Source: Luteibaculum sp964627445
Lineage (GTDB): Bacteria > Bacteroidota > Bacteroidia > Flavobacteriales_D > Luteibaculaceae
NCBI GenBank assembly: GCA_964627445.1
Contig: CAZVJF010000003.1
Span: forward strand, 306,957 to 370,956
Direction: 5' to 3'
Length of the DNA: 64,000 nucleotides
Positions 54,904 to 62,139 of the stretch are shown here, piece after piece. Under the pieces are notes generated by a model. That model saw nothing but the letters and a program-made list of their open reading frames with translations. It did no database searches and was not told where the DNA came from. Position 1 is the first letter of the stretch; each line of letters opens with the position of its first letter. Both the position numbers and the translations under genes were made by a program.

Positions 54904-55500
54904 TTACTGTTCGTCTTCCATTAAATTTGCATACAACTGTTGGATGTGGTTCAAATGCTTACCATAAGCCATCTGGATATATTTCTTAAGCATCCAAAGC
55001 ATTACCACTAAAAAGGGCAAGGTAAAAGCCGAGATCACCAGAAAGTGCAGCCATTCAAAGGGTTCTCCCTTTAAAACGAAGACCATACCAAATACAAAGC
55101 CTAAAATGGCAAAGAAGTACCCGTACGCTTTAAGTTGTTTGATGTAGCGCGAGAGAATCCAAATCTTCTTTTGCAAAGAAGCCGAAAGGTTTACCTCATT
55201 CAAATGCTTCAGCCCATGTAAATACCCTTGGTACGCTTTTAGGGTAAATCCAGCCGCAAAAACCATCATCACCAACATGAGCCAGAAAAACAGCGGCTCG
55301 CTCCAAAATAAAAATGGAAAACCAACGGCAGTAAGTAATGACAAGGCGCCCTCTGCGTATATGTTTCGTTTTATTTTGGCAAATACATCATTGCTTTTGG
55401 TGCGGATTATGTTTTGAAGCTCGTTTTTATGCTGTTTGTATACCTGCTTTTCCTGCGCGCTTGGCTCCTTCCAGGTATCAAAAAGTTCTTGTTCATTCAT
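54904..55500 (-). CDS. membrane protein encoded with the ECF sigma factor, possible anti-sigma factor
   Basis: The product is 198 aa. A soluble helical N-terminus (~1-48, FDTWKEPSAQEKQVYKQHKNELQNIIRTK) is followed by four membrane helices in two pairs (~52-90 and ~125-170) and a short basic tail. Its start overlaps the sigma-factor stop by 8 bp. A cytoplasmic helical head tethered to membrane helices, coupled to an ECF sigma gene, is the usual arrangement of anti-sigma factors, but no zinc or ASD motif is seen. The role is inferred from context. Confidence 0.65.
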   Translation of the reverse strand: MNEQELFDTWKEPSAQEKQVYKQHKNELQNIIRTKSNDVFAKIKRNIYAEGALSLLTAVGFPFLFWSEPLFFWLMLVMMVFAAGFTLKAYQGYLHGLKHLNEVNLSASLQKKIWILSRYIKQLKAYGYFFAILGFVFGMVFVLKGEPFEWLHFLVISAFTLPFLVVMLWMLKKYIQMAYGKHLNHIQQLYANLMEDEQ

Positions 55501-55996
55501 GATCTTGTTCCTTTAAAATTTTCAACAAGCGTTTTTTCACCCGGTTAATTTTCACCCCTACATTAGATATCGTAAGCCCTGTGATAGCAGCAATATCTTC
55601 GTAGCTATTTTCATCCAGGTAGAGTAAAATGATAGATCGGTCGTCTTTTTTGAGTTGACTGATAGCCGCATACAGTTGCGCTACCCTTTTTTCTTTTTCC
55701 TGGGCGACCTCCGAATCTGCCGGGGGCAACTGCACTTCGGAAAGCGGCACCCGAGTCTTGTGCTTCTTGGTGTTGCGCTGGTAAGTAAGCGCGGTGTTTA
55801 ACACCACGCGATACAACCAGGTAGATATCTTAGACCGCTCCTCAAAGCTATGCTGGCTTTTCCAAAGGGTAATCAATACCTCTTGATAGAGGTCATCAAA
55901 ATCATCCGCATCTGCATACACCCTACATATCTTGTAAATAATTGGGTGATAGCGTTTTATTAAGGCCTCAAACGCTTTTGCTTCTTGTTTAGACAT
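55493..55996 (-). CDS. ECF-type RNA polymerase sigma factor
   Basis: The product is 167 aa. Region 2 (~10-75) includes DDFDDLYQEVLITLWKSQHSFEERSKISTWLYRVVLNTA. Region 4 (~105-160) has LDENSYEDIAAITGLTISNVGVKINRVKKRLLKIL. The 1-70 spacing and absence of regions 1 and 3 are typical of group 4 sigma factors. It lies 5 bp after the TraB gene and overlaps the membrane-protein gene, giving an operon TraB-sigma-membrane protein. Candidate target promoters are at 54870 and 56908, implying autoregulation. Confidence 0.93.
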   Translation of the reverse strand: MSKQEAKAFEALIKRYHPIIYKICRVYADADDFDDLYQEVLITLWKSQHSFEERSKISTWLYRVVLNTALTYQRNTKKHKTRVPLSEVQLPPADSEVAQEKEKRVAQLYAAISQLKKDDRSIILLYLDENSYEDIAAITGLTISNVGVKINRVKKRLLKILKEQDHE

Positions 55997-56001
55997 GGGG
56001 A

Positions 56002-56871
56002 TTAGTCCACTTTGTTTTCATCCAATACAGGCTGCACCGTGTAGCCCGCTTTTTGCAATAAAGCGATAACACCCCTATCCGATGCCAAATGAGCGGCTCC
56101 TACGGCAATAAAAGTAGCCTGCTCTTGCATCTGTTGCACCAAGGCCGGAATCCACTTTTCATTGCGTTCGTAGAGTAAAGCTTCTTCAATCTCTTTGTAT
56201 TCTGGATAATCGGTCATTAAGTGAAGTAAGGACTGGATGTTTTCCTCCTGGTACGCCCGTACCATTTTGGTGAAGCCCTTTTTAAAGGTATCCTGATCTT
56301 CAATATAACTTACCAACCACCCCATTTGCTCCGCATAGGCCACTTGATCAAAAACGGCTATCTGATCTTCAATTTTTTCTACGCCAAGCACCTCCCAATC
56401 GTGGTTTTTAGCATGCTGCATCAACGCTTCTTCGTACGATCCTGGTTGTGGACAATCCAGTCCTTTCATAGACATCATAGAGAGCAGCGCAAATGGCTTT
56501 AAGATGCCGAGTTGCGACAAATCTGCACTGTACTGTTCTTTAAAATAGGTATCAATTACTTTGCGCTGCGATTCCAAAAGCTCTGCGCTTCGGTTTTGCA
56601 TGTTTTCATTTAAGGAAGCCTTTTGCATGTCTTGCGCAAAGGTGGGCGCATCCATATCCAGCTCCAAAACCAGTTTTTCAGATTGCTGCAGGGCCTTTTT
56701 GATCTTGTCTGTTAATACGATATCATCGGGGCACATTACGTGAATGGTGCCATACAAATACGAAGGAGCGTTCAATCCGTTCCCTTCAATTTTCCAAAGC
56801 AAAGAATTTTCGGTTTGTGCATTTCCAAAGCATGCTACAAGCACAAATACAAGGGTTACGAATGTTTTCAT
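56002..56871 (-). CDS. TraB/GumN family protein, exported
   Basis: The product is 289 aa. The signal peptide (1-18, LVACFGNAQ) is followed by the TraB/GumN fold. It shows SLLWKIEGNGLNAPSYLYGTIHV with GTIHV, a central KLVLELDMD and a C-terminal AAHLASDRGVIALLQKAGY. The family is proposed to be metal-dependent proteases; the histidines of GTIH and AAHL are the candidate ligands. It is first in the operon with the ECF sigma factor, so it may act on a periplasmic signal for it, which is speculation. Confidence 0.85.
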   Translation of the reverse strand: MKTFVTLVFVLVACFGNAQTENSLLWKIEGNGLNAPSYLYGTIHVMCPDDIVLTDKIKKALQQSEKLVLELDMDAPTFAQDMQKASLNENMQNRSAELLESQRKVIDTYFKEQYSADLSQLGILKPFALLSMMSMKGLDCPQPGSYEEALMQHAKNHDWEVLGVEKIEDQIAVFDQVAYAEQMGWLVSYIEDQDTFKKGFTKMVRAYQEENIQSLLHLMTDYPEYKEIEEALLYERNEKWIPALVQQMQEQATFIAVGAAHLASDRGVIALLQKAGYTVQPVLDENKVD

Positions 56872-56907
56872 GACAAATAGTTTTGTGGTTTAAGGATTAC
56901 TCACCCC

Positions 56908-56938
56908 GTTAGTAACCCCAAGATCTATTTTCTTACAC
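56908..56938 (-). promoter_or_regulatory. candidate ECF sigma-dependent promoter, copy 2
   Basis: On the minus strand: GTGTAAGAAAAT, 10 bp, GTTACTAAC, then 36 bp to the TraB start. The two blocks match copy 1 base for base while the spacer differs, which points to a bound site rather than a copied segment. Confidence 0.6.
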
Positions 56939-57106
56939 TTTCAAATTATTTTTTTGGAAAAGGCCTTGCACCGGGATGGATAGGCATCCTGAGTACCGAA
57001 TGGTGTACAACGGAGAAAGAGACTTTAAAATAACAACAGCCTCCAATTTTGGCAACTGAGTACAGAGATGTAGCTCTACAAGATCCAGGAGACTTCAGGT
57101 TGTATT

Positions 57107-57411
57107 GTAAGCTTCCCCTAACCAAATCATTGGTTACTTGATATTTTCAAAGATATTATTGTTTTCAATCAGCCCGAGGGTACTAGCTACGCAGGATTTG
57201 CAATCCTGCGCCCTAGCGATACCCATAAACGTCCTGCCAAAGGAAAAAAGCAAAAAACTGGCCTTAATTGGGTCTGCAATAAGCTCCTAAAACAGGCTTT
57301 TGTCATAGCTCAAAGAGGCATGATGTAGGACCCGAATTAGGTGCCTTGAAAAGTGCTATCTATGAAATGCTAAAAATGAGTTTAAAGCTTGGATTTCAGC
57401 TCAGATCATTG
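57107..57411 (+). mobile_element. module A copy 2: palindrome plus degenerate IS110 transposase tail
   Basis: This 305-bp repeat is nearly identical to copy 1, and identical by eye over the final ~270 bp, including the same premature stops in the IS110 tail. It lies in direct orientation, so the two copies bracket the 3.5-kb segment with the sigma-factor operon. The 235 bp to its left (56872-57106) hold the ECF-like promoter and otherwise nothing I recognise. Confidence 0.75.
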
Positions 57412-57425
57412 TTTTAGGGTGTATT

Positions 57426-58388
57426 TTAATTCCGAACGATATGGTACGTGGTTAGCCTTTTATCGCCTGATTTTGTGAATAACCCGAGTTCCAATCCTGT
57501 TTTTAAATCTCGACTAGCTGATGCACTGCTTAAATGTTTAAACACCTGCATGTAGTCTTTTCTGGTAAAAGTCTTTATATCCAACGAACAAAAGTGATTT
57601 AGTCTATCCTCTTGCGTCATAATAACCGAGACGGCATTCTGAATTAAGGTTTCCAAAGCCTCATTTATCACATTGAGCATATACTCAATAAAAATCGTGG
57701 ATTCCCCAGTTTTGTCACAAATCGATAATACTTTGTAATAATCTTCTTGAGTTTTTGAGATCAACGTTTCAAAAGGTAGAAACTGGAAAACGGGGTATTT
57801 AGACATTAAAATAATGGTTTGCCATAAACGCCCCATTCGGCCATTTCCATCTGTAAACGGGTGTATAAACTCCATTTCATAATGGAATACACAGCTTTTT
57901 ACCAATGTAATTTCATCATCTGTTTTTAAGTATTGAAAAAGGTCTTTCATTAAATACTGAACCTTATCTGCTGGAGGGGCAAGATGTTGAATTTCTGATC
58001 CTTTGACGATTCCAACGCCTCCTTTCCTAAAGACACCTGGTTTTTTGATTAAACCCTCCATTAAGGTCTTGTGTGCATCAAGGAATGAGTTTAGAGAATC
58101 AAATTTGAAATGCTCAATCTTTTCATATACTCTAATGGCGTTTTGTACTTCTTTGATGTCCTTATCGGGACCTAGTACTCTTTTATTCTCAAGAATTGCC
58201 GTAATCTGTTGTTCGGTCAGACTGTTACCTTCAATTTGGAGAGATGAGTGAATGGTTTTAATCTGATTCTGCTTTCTTAAGCTAGGCGAGGACTTAACAA
58301 GAAATGAAGCATTTACCTCACCAATTTTCTCAGAAATGGAAGTTATGAGCTTAAGTATTTTGGAATTAATCTCATAAGGAGGCTTCAT
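57426..58388 (-). CDS. Fic family protein with N-terminal autoinhibitory helix (class II)
   Basis: The product is 320 aa from ATG 58388 (a TTG eight codons earlier is less likely). The inhibitory helix motif S-x-x-x-E-G is near residues 49-54 (SLQIEGN). The catalytic loop HPFTDGNGRMGR starts at His176. The C-terminal ~80 residues (FTRKDYMQVFKHLSSASASRDLKTGLELGLF) form a winged helix typical of Fic regulators. It transfers AMP or another group to a protein target, silenced by the inhibitory helix. It is the first cassette of the array; two operator-like sites overlap its start. Confidence 0.9.
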   Translation of the reverse strand: MKPPYEINSKILKLITSISEKIGEVNASFLVKSSPSLRKQNQIKTIHSSLQIEGNSLTEQQITAILENKRVLGPDKDIKEVQNAIRVYEKIEHFKFDSLNSFLDAHKTLMEGLIKKPGVFRKGGVGIVKGSEIQHLAPPADKVQYLMKDLFQYLKTDDEITLVKSCVFHYEMEFIHPFTDGNGRMGRLWQTIILMSKYPVFQFLPFETLISKTQEDYYKVLSICDKTGESTIFIEYMLNVINEALETLIQNAVSVIMTQEDRLNHFCSLDIKTFTRKDYMQVFKHLSSASASRDLKTGLELGLFTKSGDKRLTTYHIVRN

Positions 58389-58411
58389 GATAGTATCATT
58401 TGATAGTATCA
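58388..58411 (-). promoter_or_regulatory. paired operator-like sites TGATAGTATCA at the Fic start
   Basis: TGATAGTATCA occurs at 58388-58398 and 58401-58411, 2 bp apart. Each is a palindrome apart from its centre base. The sites overlap the start codon. The winged-helix end of the Fic protein makes self-repression plausible. Confidence 0.5.
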
Positions 58412-58459
58412 AAGGTAATGAATTCCCTCAGATTCGAAGCGATTCTTTATATGGTGTAC

Positions 58460-58549
58460 AACAGGAGTCCCCGCAAAAACCAGTCATGTAGCACAAAATA
58501 GGCTGCATTTGGAATTTTAGGCGTTACGTTATCACCTCGTTTCCCGCTT
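58460..58549 (+). repeat. module B copy 1
   Basis: The module starts AAC-AGGAGTCCCCGCAAAAACC, contains GTAGCACAAAATAGGC and ends at ...ACGTTATCACCTCG before a palindrome. Other copies are at 60475, 61531, 62557 and 63550. Confidence 0.75.
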
Positions 58550-58570
58550 CGCAGGATTTGCAATCCTGCG

Positions 58571-58661
58571 TCACTGTTAGGGTCACAATAGCCTCAAACG
58601 CTGCACAGCGGTCAACCATTCCAACCTCATCGTTTCCCCATAGTTCTGCTTCGCCCCGCTT
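58571..58661 (+). repeat. module C copy 1, truncated
   Basis: It holds AATAGCCTCAAACGCTGCAC through CCCCATAGTTCTGCTTCGCC. It matches the first half of module C at 59634 and 62694 and is then cut off by a second palindrome and module A copy 3. Confidence 0.75.
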
Positions 58662-58883
58662 CGCAGGATTTGTAATCCTGCGCCCTAGCCATACCCATAA
58701 ACGTCCTGCCAAAGGAAGAAGCAAAAAGCTAGCATTACTTGCGGTCTGCAACAAGCTCCTGAAACAGGCTTTTGTCATAGCCCTAAGCGGCATGTTGTAC
58801 AACCCGAATTACGTACCCGAAAAAGTGCTATCTACGAAATGTTAACAATGATTTCAAAGCTTGGATTTCAGCTCAGATCATTG
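58662..58883 (+). mobile_element. module A copy 3: palindrome plus intact IS110 transposase tail
   Basis: An open frame runs 58693-58845 and encodes 50 residues including AKGRSKKLALLAVCNKLLKQAF and SGMLYNPNYVPEKVL. This matches the C-terminus of IS110/IS116/IS902 transposases. The 5' part of the gene is absent. The module ends with the AACAATGAT / ATCATTGTT inverted repeat. Confidence 0.75.
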
Positions 58884-58935
58884 TTGGCAGTAGTTATTTT
58901 TCAGAGGCTACAAAAACAGTGACATTCATCTTGAG

Positions 58936-59586
58936 CTAGTTGTTTTGGGTATCCTTTGAAACGCATCTAACAGAAAACAGTTGAAGTTCAGGTATGATGC
59001 TATGACTATGTACATCGCTTTTATGATCTGTAAAGGGTGGCCCGATATGCCAATGCCATACATTCTCATAATCATCAGATTCGGGTTTCAACCAGTATGA
59101 AGCAGCGACTCCTTTGTGATGAAAACCTTTATTAATAACAGCTTGCTTTAATTGTTTATCATAATAGCCTATCGAGTCGTATCTGCCACCAGCCGGTATG
59201 TTTAAATCGTAAATATTGGAGAACCGAGTTGCCTTTAAATTTACCCAGGAGGATGGATCTCCAATATGATAGACCTTGTGTTTTATGGCTTTATTAAGTT
59301 CATCAACTTCTTGTTTCAATGGGAGTCGAAATCCAGATGGACAAACATCTGATAATTCAGTTATCGGGTATAGTCTGCCTAAGGTTCTGCAATTTGAGCT
59401 GTCATTTTCATAGCAAAGCGAGTTTGGCGATTGATATCTTACGTTTTGAGCTAACCAGATCGTATTGGATATCTTGAAAGTGGCATATTTCTCTCCATCC
59501 CTTGGATCAACTATCGTGTCGCCAGTATTGCCAAAGACTGAAATGAAGGGCAAATAAAAAACTATAACGACAAAGTATATTCGCAT
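58936..59586 (-). CDS. secreted FISUMP (Fib_succ_major) domain protein
   Basis: The product is 216 aa. The signal peptide (1-18, FYLPFISVFG) is followed by the Fibrobacter-major-paralogous domain pattern. It runs DPRDGEKYATFKISNTIWLAQNVRY, then CPSGFRLPLKQEVDELN near residue 80, and ends FSVRCVSK. The domain is common in secreted Bacteroidota and Fibrobacter proteins, with no known enzymatic activity. It lacks a T9SS tail. It stands alone as one cassette between module A copy 3 and module C copy 2. Confidence 0.8.
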   Translation of the reverse strand: MRIYFVVIVFYLPFISVFGNTGDTIVDPRDGEKYATFKISNTIWLAQNVRYQSPNSLCYENDSSNCRTLGRLYPITELSDVCPSGFRLPLKQEVDELNKAIKHKVYHIGDPSSWVNLKATRFSNIYDLNIPAGGRYDSIGYYDKQLKQAVINKGFHHKGVAASYWLKPESDDYENVWHWHIGPPFTDHKSDVHSHSIIPELQLFSVRCVSKDTQNN

Positions 59587-59612
59587 TGGTATTCATTTTA
59601 TTACTCCCCCTA

Positions 59613-59780
59613 CGCAGGATTTGCAATCCTGTGCTAAGGCCATGTTCGCAATAGCCTCAAACGCTGCACAGCGGTAAACCATTCCAACCTCATCGTTTCC
59701 CCATAGTTCTGCTTCGCACTACCGGTGCGTTCAACTCCGCATTCATGCTGGGTCTTACACACCGTATTAATGCTTCGTTA
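59613..59780 (+). repeat. palindrome plus module C copy 2
   Basis: The palindrome (59613-59633) is followed by CAATAGCCTCAAACGCTGCA through CTGGGTCTTACACACCGTATT. It runs into the stop codon of the HepT gene, whose last residues HGN-Y are encoded across the junction. No module B precedes it. Confidence 0.7.
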
Positions 59781-60122
59781 ATAGTTGCCGTGCTTTAATT
59801 TTTTGATCTCTGTTAAAAGCTTTGGAATATCTCTTTGAATTATACCCCAAATAATTTCATCCTCCACAGCATCGTATGCGTGAGCAATTAAGTTTCTTAA
59901 ACCAATGATCCTGTTATAAGAGCTTATATGGATCGCTGGTTCTAGTTCTTTAATCTTTCTAACTGCTTCACCTATAATCTCTAGGTTTCGTTCTGTTGCT
60001 CTTTTAACGACAGTGGACTCAAGGTACTTCTCAAAATTATTGTCTACAAGTGCTTTAAAGGAATCCATTTCATGAATAACACTCTCGATATCTAGAATGT
60101 ACTTCAGTACTTTAGGCTGCAT
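59778..60122 (-). CDS. hepT: HepT-like HEPN toxin of an MntA-HepT system
   Basis: The product is 114 aa, all-helical. The catalytic RX4HXY motif is GLRNLIAHAYD near residue 80, typical of the HEPN/DUF86 toxin family. It is an RNase-like toxin neutralised by the nucleotidyltransferase partner. Its ATG overlaps the mntA stop by 11 bp, so the two are translationally coupled. The stop codon lies inside the edge of module C copy 2. Confidence 0.88.
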   Translation of the reverse strand: MQPKVLKYILDIESVIHEMDSFKALVDNNFEKYLESTVVKRATERNLEIIGEAVRKIKELEPAIHISSYNRIIGLRNLIAHAYDAVEDEIIWGIIQRDIPKLLTEIKKLKHGNY

Positions 60123-60420
60123 ACAAGTCCTTCTTTGACTCGTTTATCGATTGAATAAGGACTGGATTTTTCAAGGATCTGGATGATACAAGATCGACAT
60201 CTCGTTGCAATAACGCCTCCAATTTTTCTTTCAAACTGAAATAATTATCTGCATAGTCTAGCAACTCGATCTCGCCCGAGAAGGTTACTAAGATGTCAAT
60301 ATCGCTGTCGTGTTTCAAGTTTTCCAGAGCAGCAGAACCAAATAGAGCAGCCTTCTCAACCCGGTGATCTTTAAGTAAAGCGGAAATGGCTTCAATATTT
60401 TTTTCAATGATTTGCTCCAT
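60112..60420 (-). CDS. mntA: MntA-like minimal nucleotidyltransferase antitoxin
   Basis: The product is 102 aa from ATG 60420. The active-site motif GSX10DXD is perfect (GSAALENLKHDSDID). Such antitoxins transfer AMP residues onto a tyrosine of HepT to silence it. It is first in the two-gene operon. A different in-frame start six codons upstream is possible but adds only a hydrophobic stub. Confidence 0.88.
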   Translation of the reverse strand: MEQIIEKNIEAISALLKDHRVEKAALFGSAALENLKHDSDIDILVTFSGEIELLDYADNYFSLKEKLEALLQRDVDLVSSRSLKNPVLIQSINESKKDLYAA

Positions 60421-60474
60421 AAACACAAAGATAAACAATCCTGTTTTGGGTCGGAGCGTGTTTGCATGGCACCT

Positions 60475-60564
60475 AACGAGAGTCCCCGCAAAAACCAGTT
60501 ATGTAGCACAAAATAGGCTGTATTTGGTGTTTTAGGCATTACGTTATCACCTCGTTTCCCGCTA
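60475..60564 (+). repeat. module B copy 2
   Basis: It begins ACCTAAC-GAGAGTCCCCGC and ends at ...ACGTTATCACCTCGTTTCCCG before the palindrome. Here the bases before the AAC read ACCTAAC, which happens to fit the RYYYAAC core expected of an integron attC site. Confidence 0.7.
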
Positions 60565-60787
60565 CGCAGGATTCGCTATCCTGCGCGCTGGCCATAAACA
60601 CAAAGAACCTCCTACAACAAAAAAGCAAAAAACTCGCCTTCATCGCGGTCTGCAACAAGCTCCTAAAACAGGCTTTTGCCATAGCCCAAAGCGGCATGTT
60701 GTACGACCCGAATTACGTACCCGAAAAAGTACTATCTACGAAATGTTAACAATGATTTCAAAGCGTTTATTTCAGCTCAGATCATTG
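60565..60787 (+). mobile_element. module A copy 4: variant palindrome plus IS110 transposase tail
   Basis: The palindrome has loop TCGCT instead of TTGCA. The IS110 tail frame is open from about 60620 to the stop at 60747-60749 (KSKKLAFIAVCNKLLKQAFAIAQSG, YDPNYVPEKVL) but has a small length change at its beginning. The module ends AGATCATTG, followed by GTTGTAGCAC, the left edge of the first HigBA cassette. Confidence 0.7.
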
Positions 60788-60806
60788 TTGTAGCACGTAA
60801 TTTATT

Positions 60807-61118
60807 TTATGTCAGGTTAACATTTTGGTTCATGAGCTCAACTTGGAAGTTTATTTTCGCGTTGAGAGCTTTGAAAACCTTCAGGATGGTGTCAAATCTT
60901 GCGTCCGTTAAATGATTCTCAATTTTAGAGATTTGAGCCTTTTGTACACCTACGAGCTTTCCTAATTGTTCTTGAGTTAAATTACGCTCTTTACGAGCTT
61001 TTTTTATCGCTTCACCAAGAAGGTCCACGCGAAGTTCGTATTCGTATTTTTCACGTTTTTCAGTACCTCTTTTACCAAGGAACTTATCCTTTGCATCTTC
61101 GAATTTTACTGTTTTCAT
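60807..61118 (-). CDS. XRE-family antitoxin (HigA-like)
   Basis: The product is 103 aa. A short N-terminal linker (GKRGTEKREKYEYELRVDLL) precedes a Cro/C1-type helix-turn-helix (~35-90, RNLTQEQLGKLVGVQKAQISKIEN). It is encoded 3 bp after the toxin gene, the toxin-first order of higBA systems. It would bind the toxin and the operon's own promoter. It shares its linker with the second antitoxin at 61855, so the two are related. Confidence 0.88.
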   Translation of the reverse strand: MKTVKFEDAKDKFLGKRGTEKREKYEYELRVDLLGEAIKKARKERNLTQEQLGKLVGVQKAQISKIENHLTDARFDTILKVFKALNAKINFQVELMNQNVNLT

Positions 61119-61121
61119 GGC

Positions 61122-61457
61122 CTATTTAGTTTTGAAGTATTCATTCATCATTTGAATTGCCTTTTCAATTTCTTTTTTCGGTGTTTTTTGAGTTTTCTTT
61201 ACGATTCCATGGGTGGCAACAACGATGGTCATTTGTTTGTCACGTTTATCCCAAAATGCAAAAAGTCGATATTGTTTTTTGTTGAAAAGCGTTCTGAATT
61301 CCCAGATTTCAGAGGTTAATTTCTTAAACAGTGTATTGTCATCTTTAACCTTTGCCTTATCAATGTTAAATAGAATTTTGTCCCTTGCTTTTTCTTCAAG
61401 CGATTCGAGAAACTCCATCACATCTTCAGAAAACTCAACCGTGAATTTGTCCGGCAT
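61122..61457 (-). CDS. RelE/HigB-like toxin (Gp49 family)
   Basis: The product is 111 aa, matching the phage-derived Gp49-like/HigB toxin family (PF05973): VEFSEDVMEFLESLEEKARDKI, EIWEFRTLFNKKQYRLFAFWDKR, TIVVATHGIVKKTQKTPKKEIEKA. These are ribosome-dependent mRNA interferases. It is the first gene of the TA operon. The cassette's right edge GTGCTACAAC lies 66 bp upstream. Confidence 0.88.
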   Translation of the reverse strand: MPDKFTVEFSEDVMEFLESLEEKARDKILFNIDKAKVKDDNTLFKKLTSEIWEFRTLFNKKQYRLFAFWDKRDKQMTIVVATHGIVKKTQKTPKKEIEKAIQMMNEYFKTK

Positions 61458-61530
61458 TCAAACAATTTATCACAAAGATAAATGTTTCCTAATTAAGAAA
61501 CTGTTAAGCACGAAGAATTTTATGTGCTAC

Positions 61531-61618
61531 AACGGGAGTCCCCGCAAAAACCAGTAATGTAGAACAAAATTGGCTGTATTTGGTGTTTTGAGGGGGGTCT
61601 GATTGATATTACCCGCTT
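61531..61618 (+). repeat. module B copy 3
   Basis: It begins AACGGGAGTCCCCGCAAAAA directly after GTGCTAC. The right part (GGGGGGTCTGATTGATATTACCC) differs from copies 1, 2 and 4 but resembles copy 5. Confidence 0.7.
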
Positions 61619-61840
61619 CGCAGGATTTGCAATCCTGCGCCCTAGCCATACCCATAAACGCCCTGCCAAAGGAAAAAGTAAAAAACTAGCCTTAATTGCG
61701 GTCTGCAACAAGCTCCTGAAACAGGCTTTTGCCATAGCCCAAAGCGGCATGATGTACGACCCGAATTACGTGCCTAGAAAAGTACTATCTATGAAATGTT
61801 AAAAATGAGTTCAAAGCTTGGATTTCAGCTCAGATAATTG
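61619..61840 (+). mobile_element. module A copy 5: palindrome plus intact IS110 transposase tail
   Basis: The open frame 61650-61802 encodes 50 residues (AKGKSKKLALIAVCNKLLKQAF, AIAQSGMMYDPNYVP), the best preserved match to the IS110 C-terminus in the window. The end reads AGATAATTG rather than AGATCATTG. Confidence 0.75.
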
Positions 61841-61854
61841 GTAGCAATAGTACT

Positions 61855-62139
61855 TTATTCTGGATTAATCTGAATAGACAACCCAAGAGCTCTAGCTAAC
61901 AGGGCAAAATTTGAAAGTCTAATGTCCTCACCATTTTCTATCCGAGAAATGTAAGGCCTTTTTTTACCTACCTTTTCGGCAAGTTCTTCTTGGCTTAAAT
62001 GAAGTTCTTTTCTTCGGTTTCGAATGATTTCACCGAAGTAATAAGAAAAGGCTTCTTCGGTAAATTTTTCCCTTTGCTCAGTACCTTTTTTACCGTACCT
62101 CTTTTCTAAAAGTTCCTTGGCGTTAAAAGCTTTACCCAT
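61855..62139 (-). CDS. XRE-family antitoxin (second HigA-like)
   Basis: The product is 94 aa. The linker GKKGTEQREKFTEEAFSYYFGE is followed by an HTH (~38-85, LHLSQEELAEKVGKKRPYISRIENGEDIRLSNFALLARALG). It overlaps the toxin gene upstream by 8 bp. It resembles the 60807 antitoxin in both linker and HTH, but the two are only moderately similar, so they are unlikely to be a recent duplication. Confidence 0.88.
   Translation of the reverse strand: MGKAFNAKELLEKRYGKKGTEQREKFTEEAFSYYFGEIIRNRRKELHLSQEELAEKVGKKRPYISRIENGEDIRLSNFALLARALGLSIQINPE

Noticed and set aside
58558..58845. 95-aa plus-strand open frame across the repeats
   Set aside because: The first half runs through module C and a palindrome and only the end matches an IS110 C-terminus. 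It is a chance fusion of repeat modules, annotated as a mobile-element remnant instead.
61520..61750. 76-aa minus-strand frame (MPLWAMAKACFRSLLQ) and its relatives at 58524-58802
   Set aside because: These recur wherever modules A and B recur and are antisense to the IS110 tail. They show no independent coding signal.
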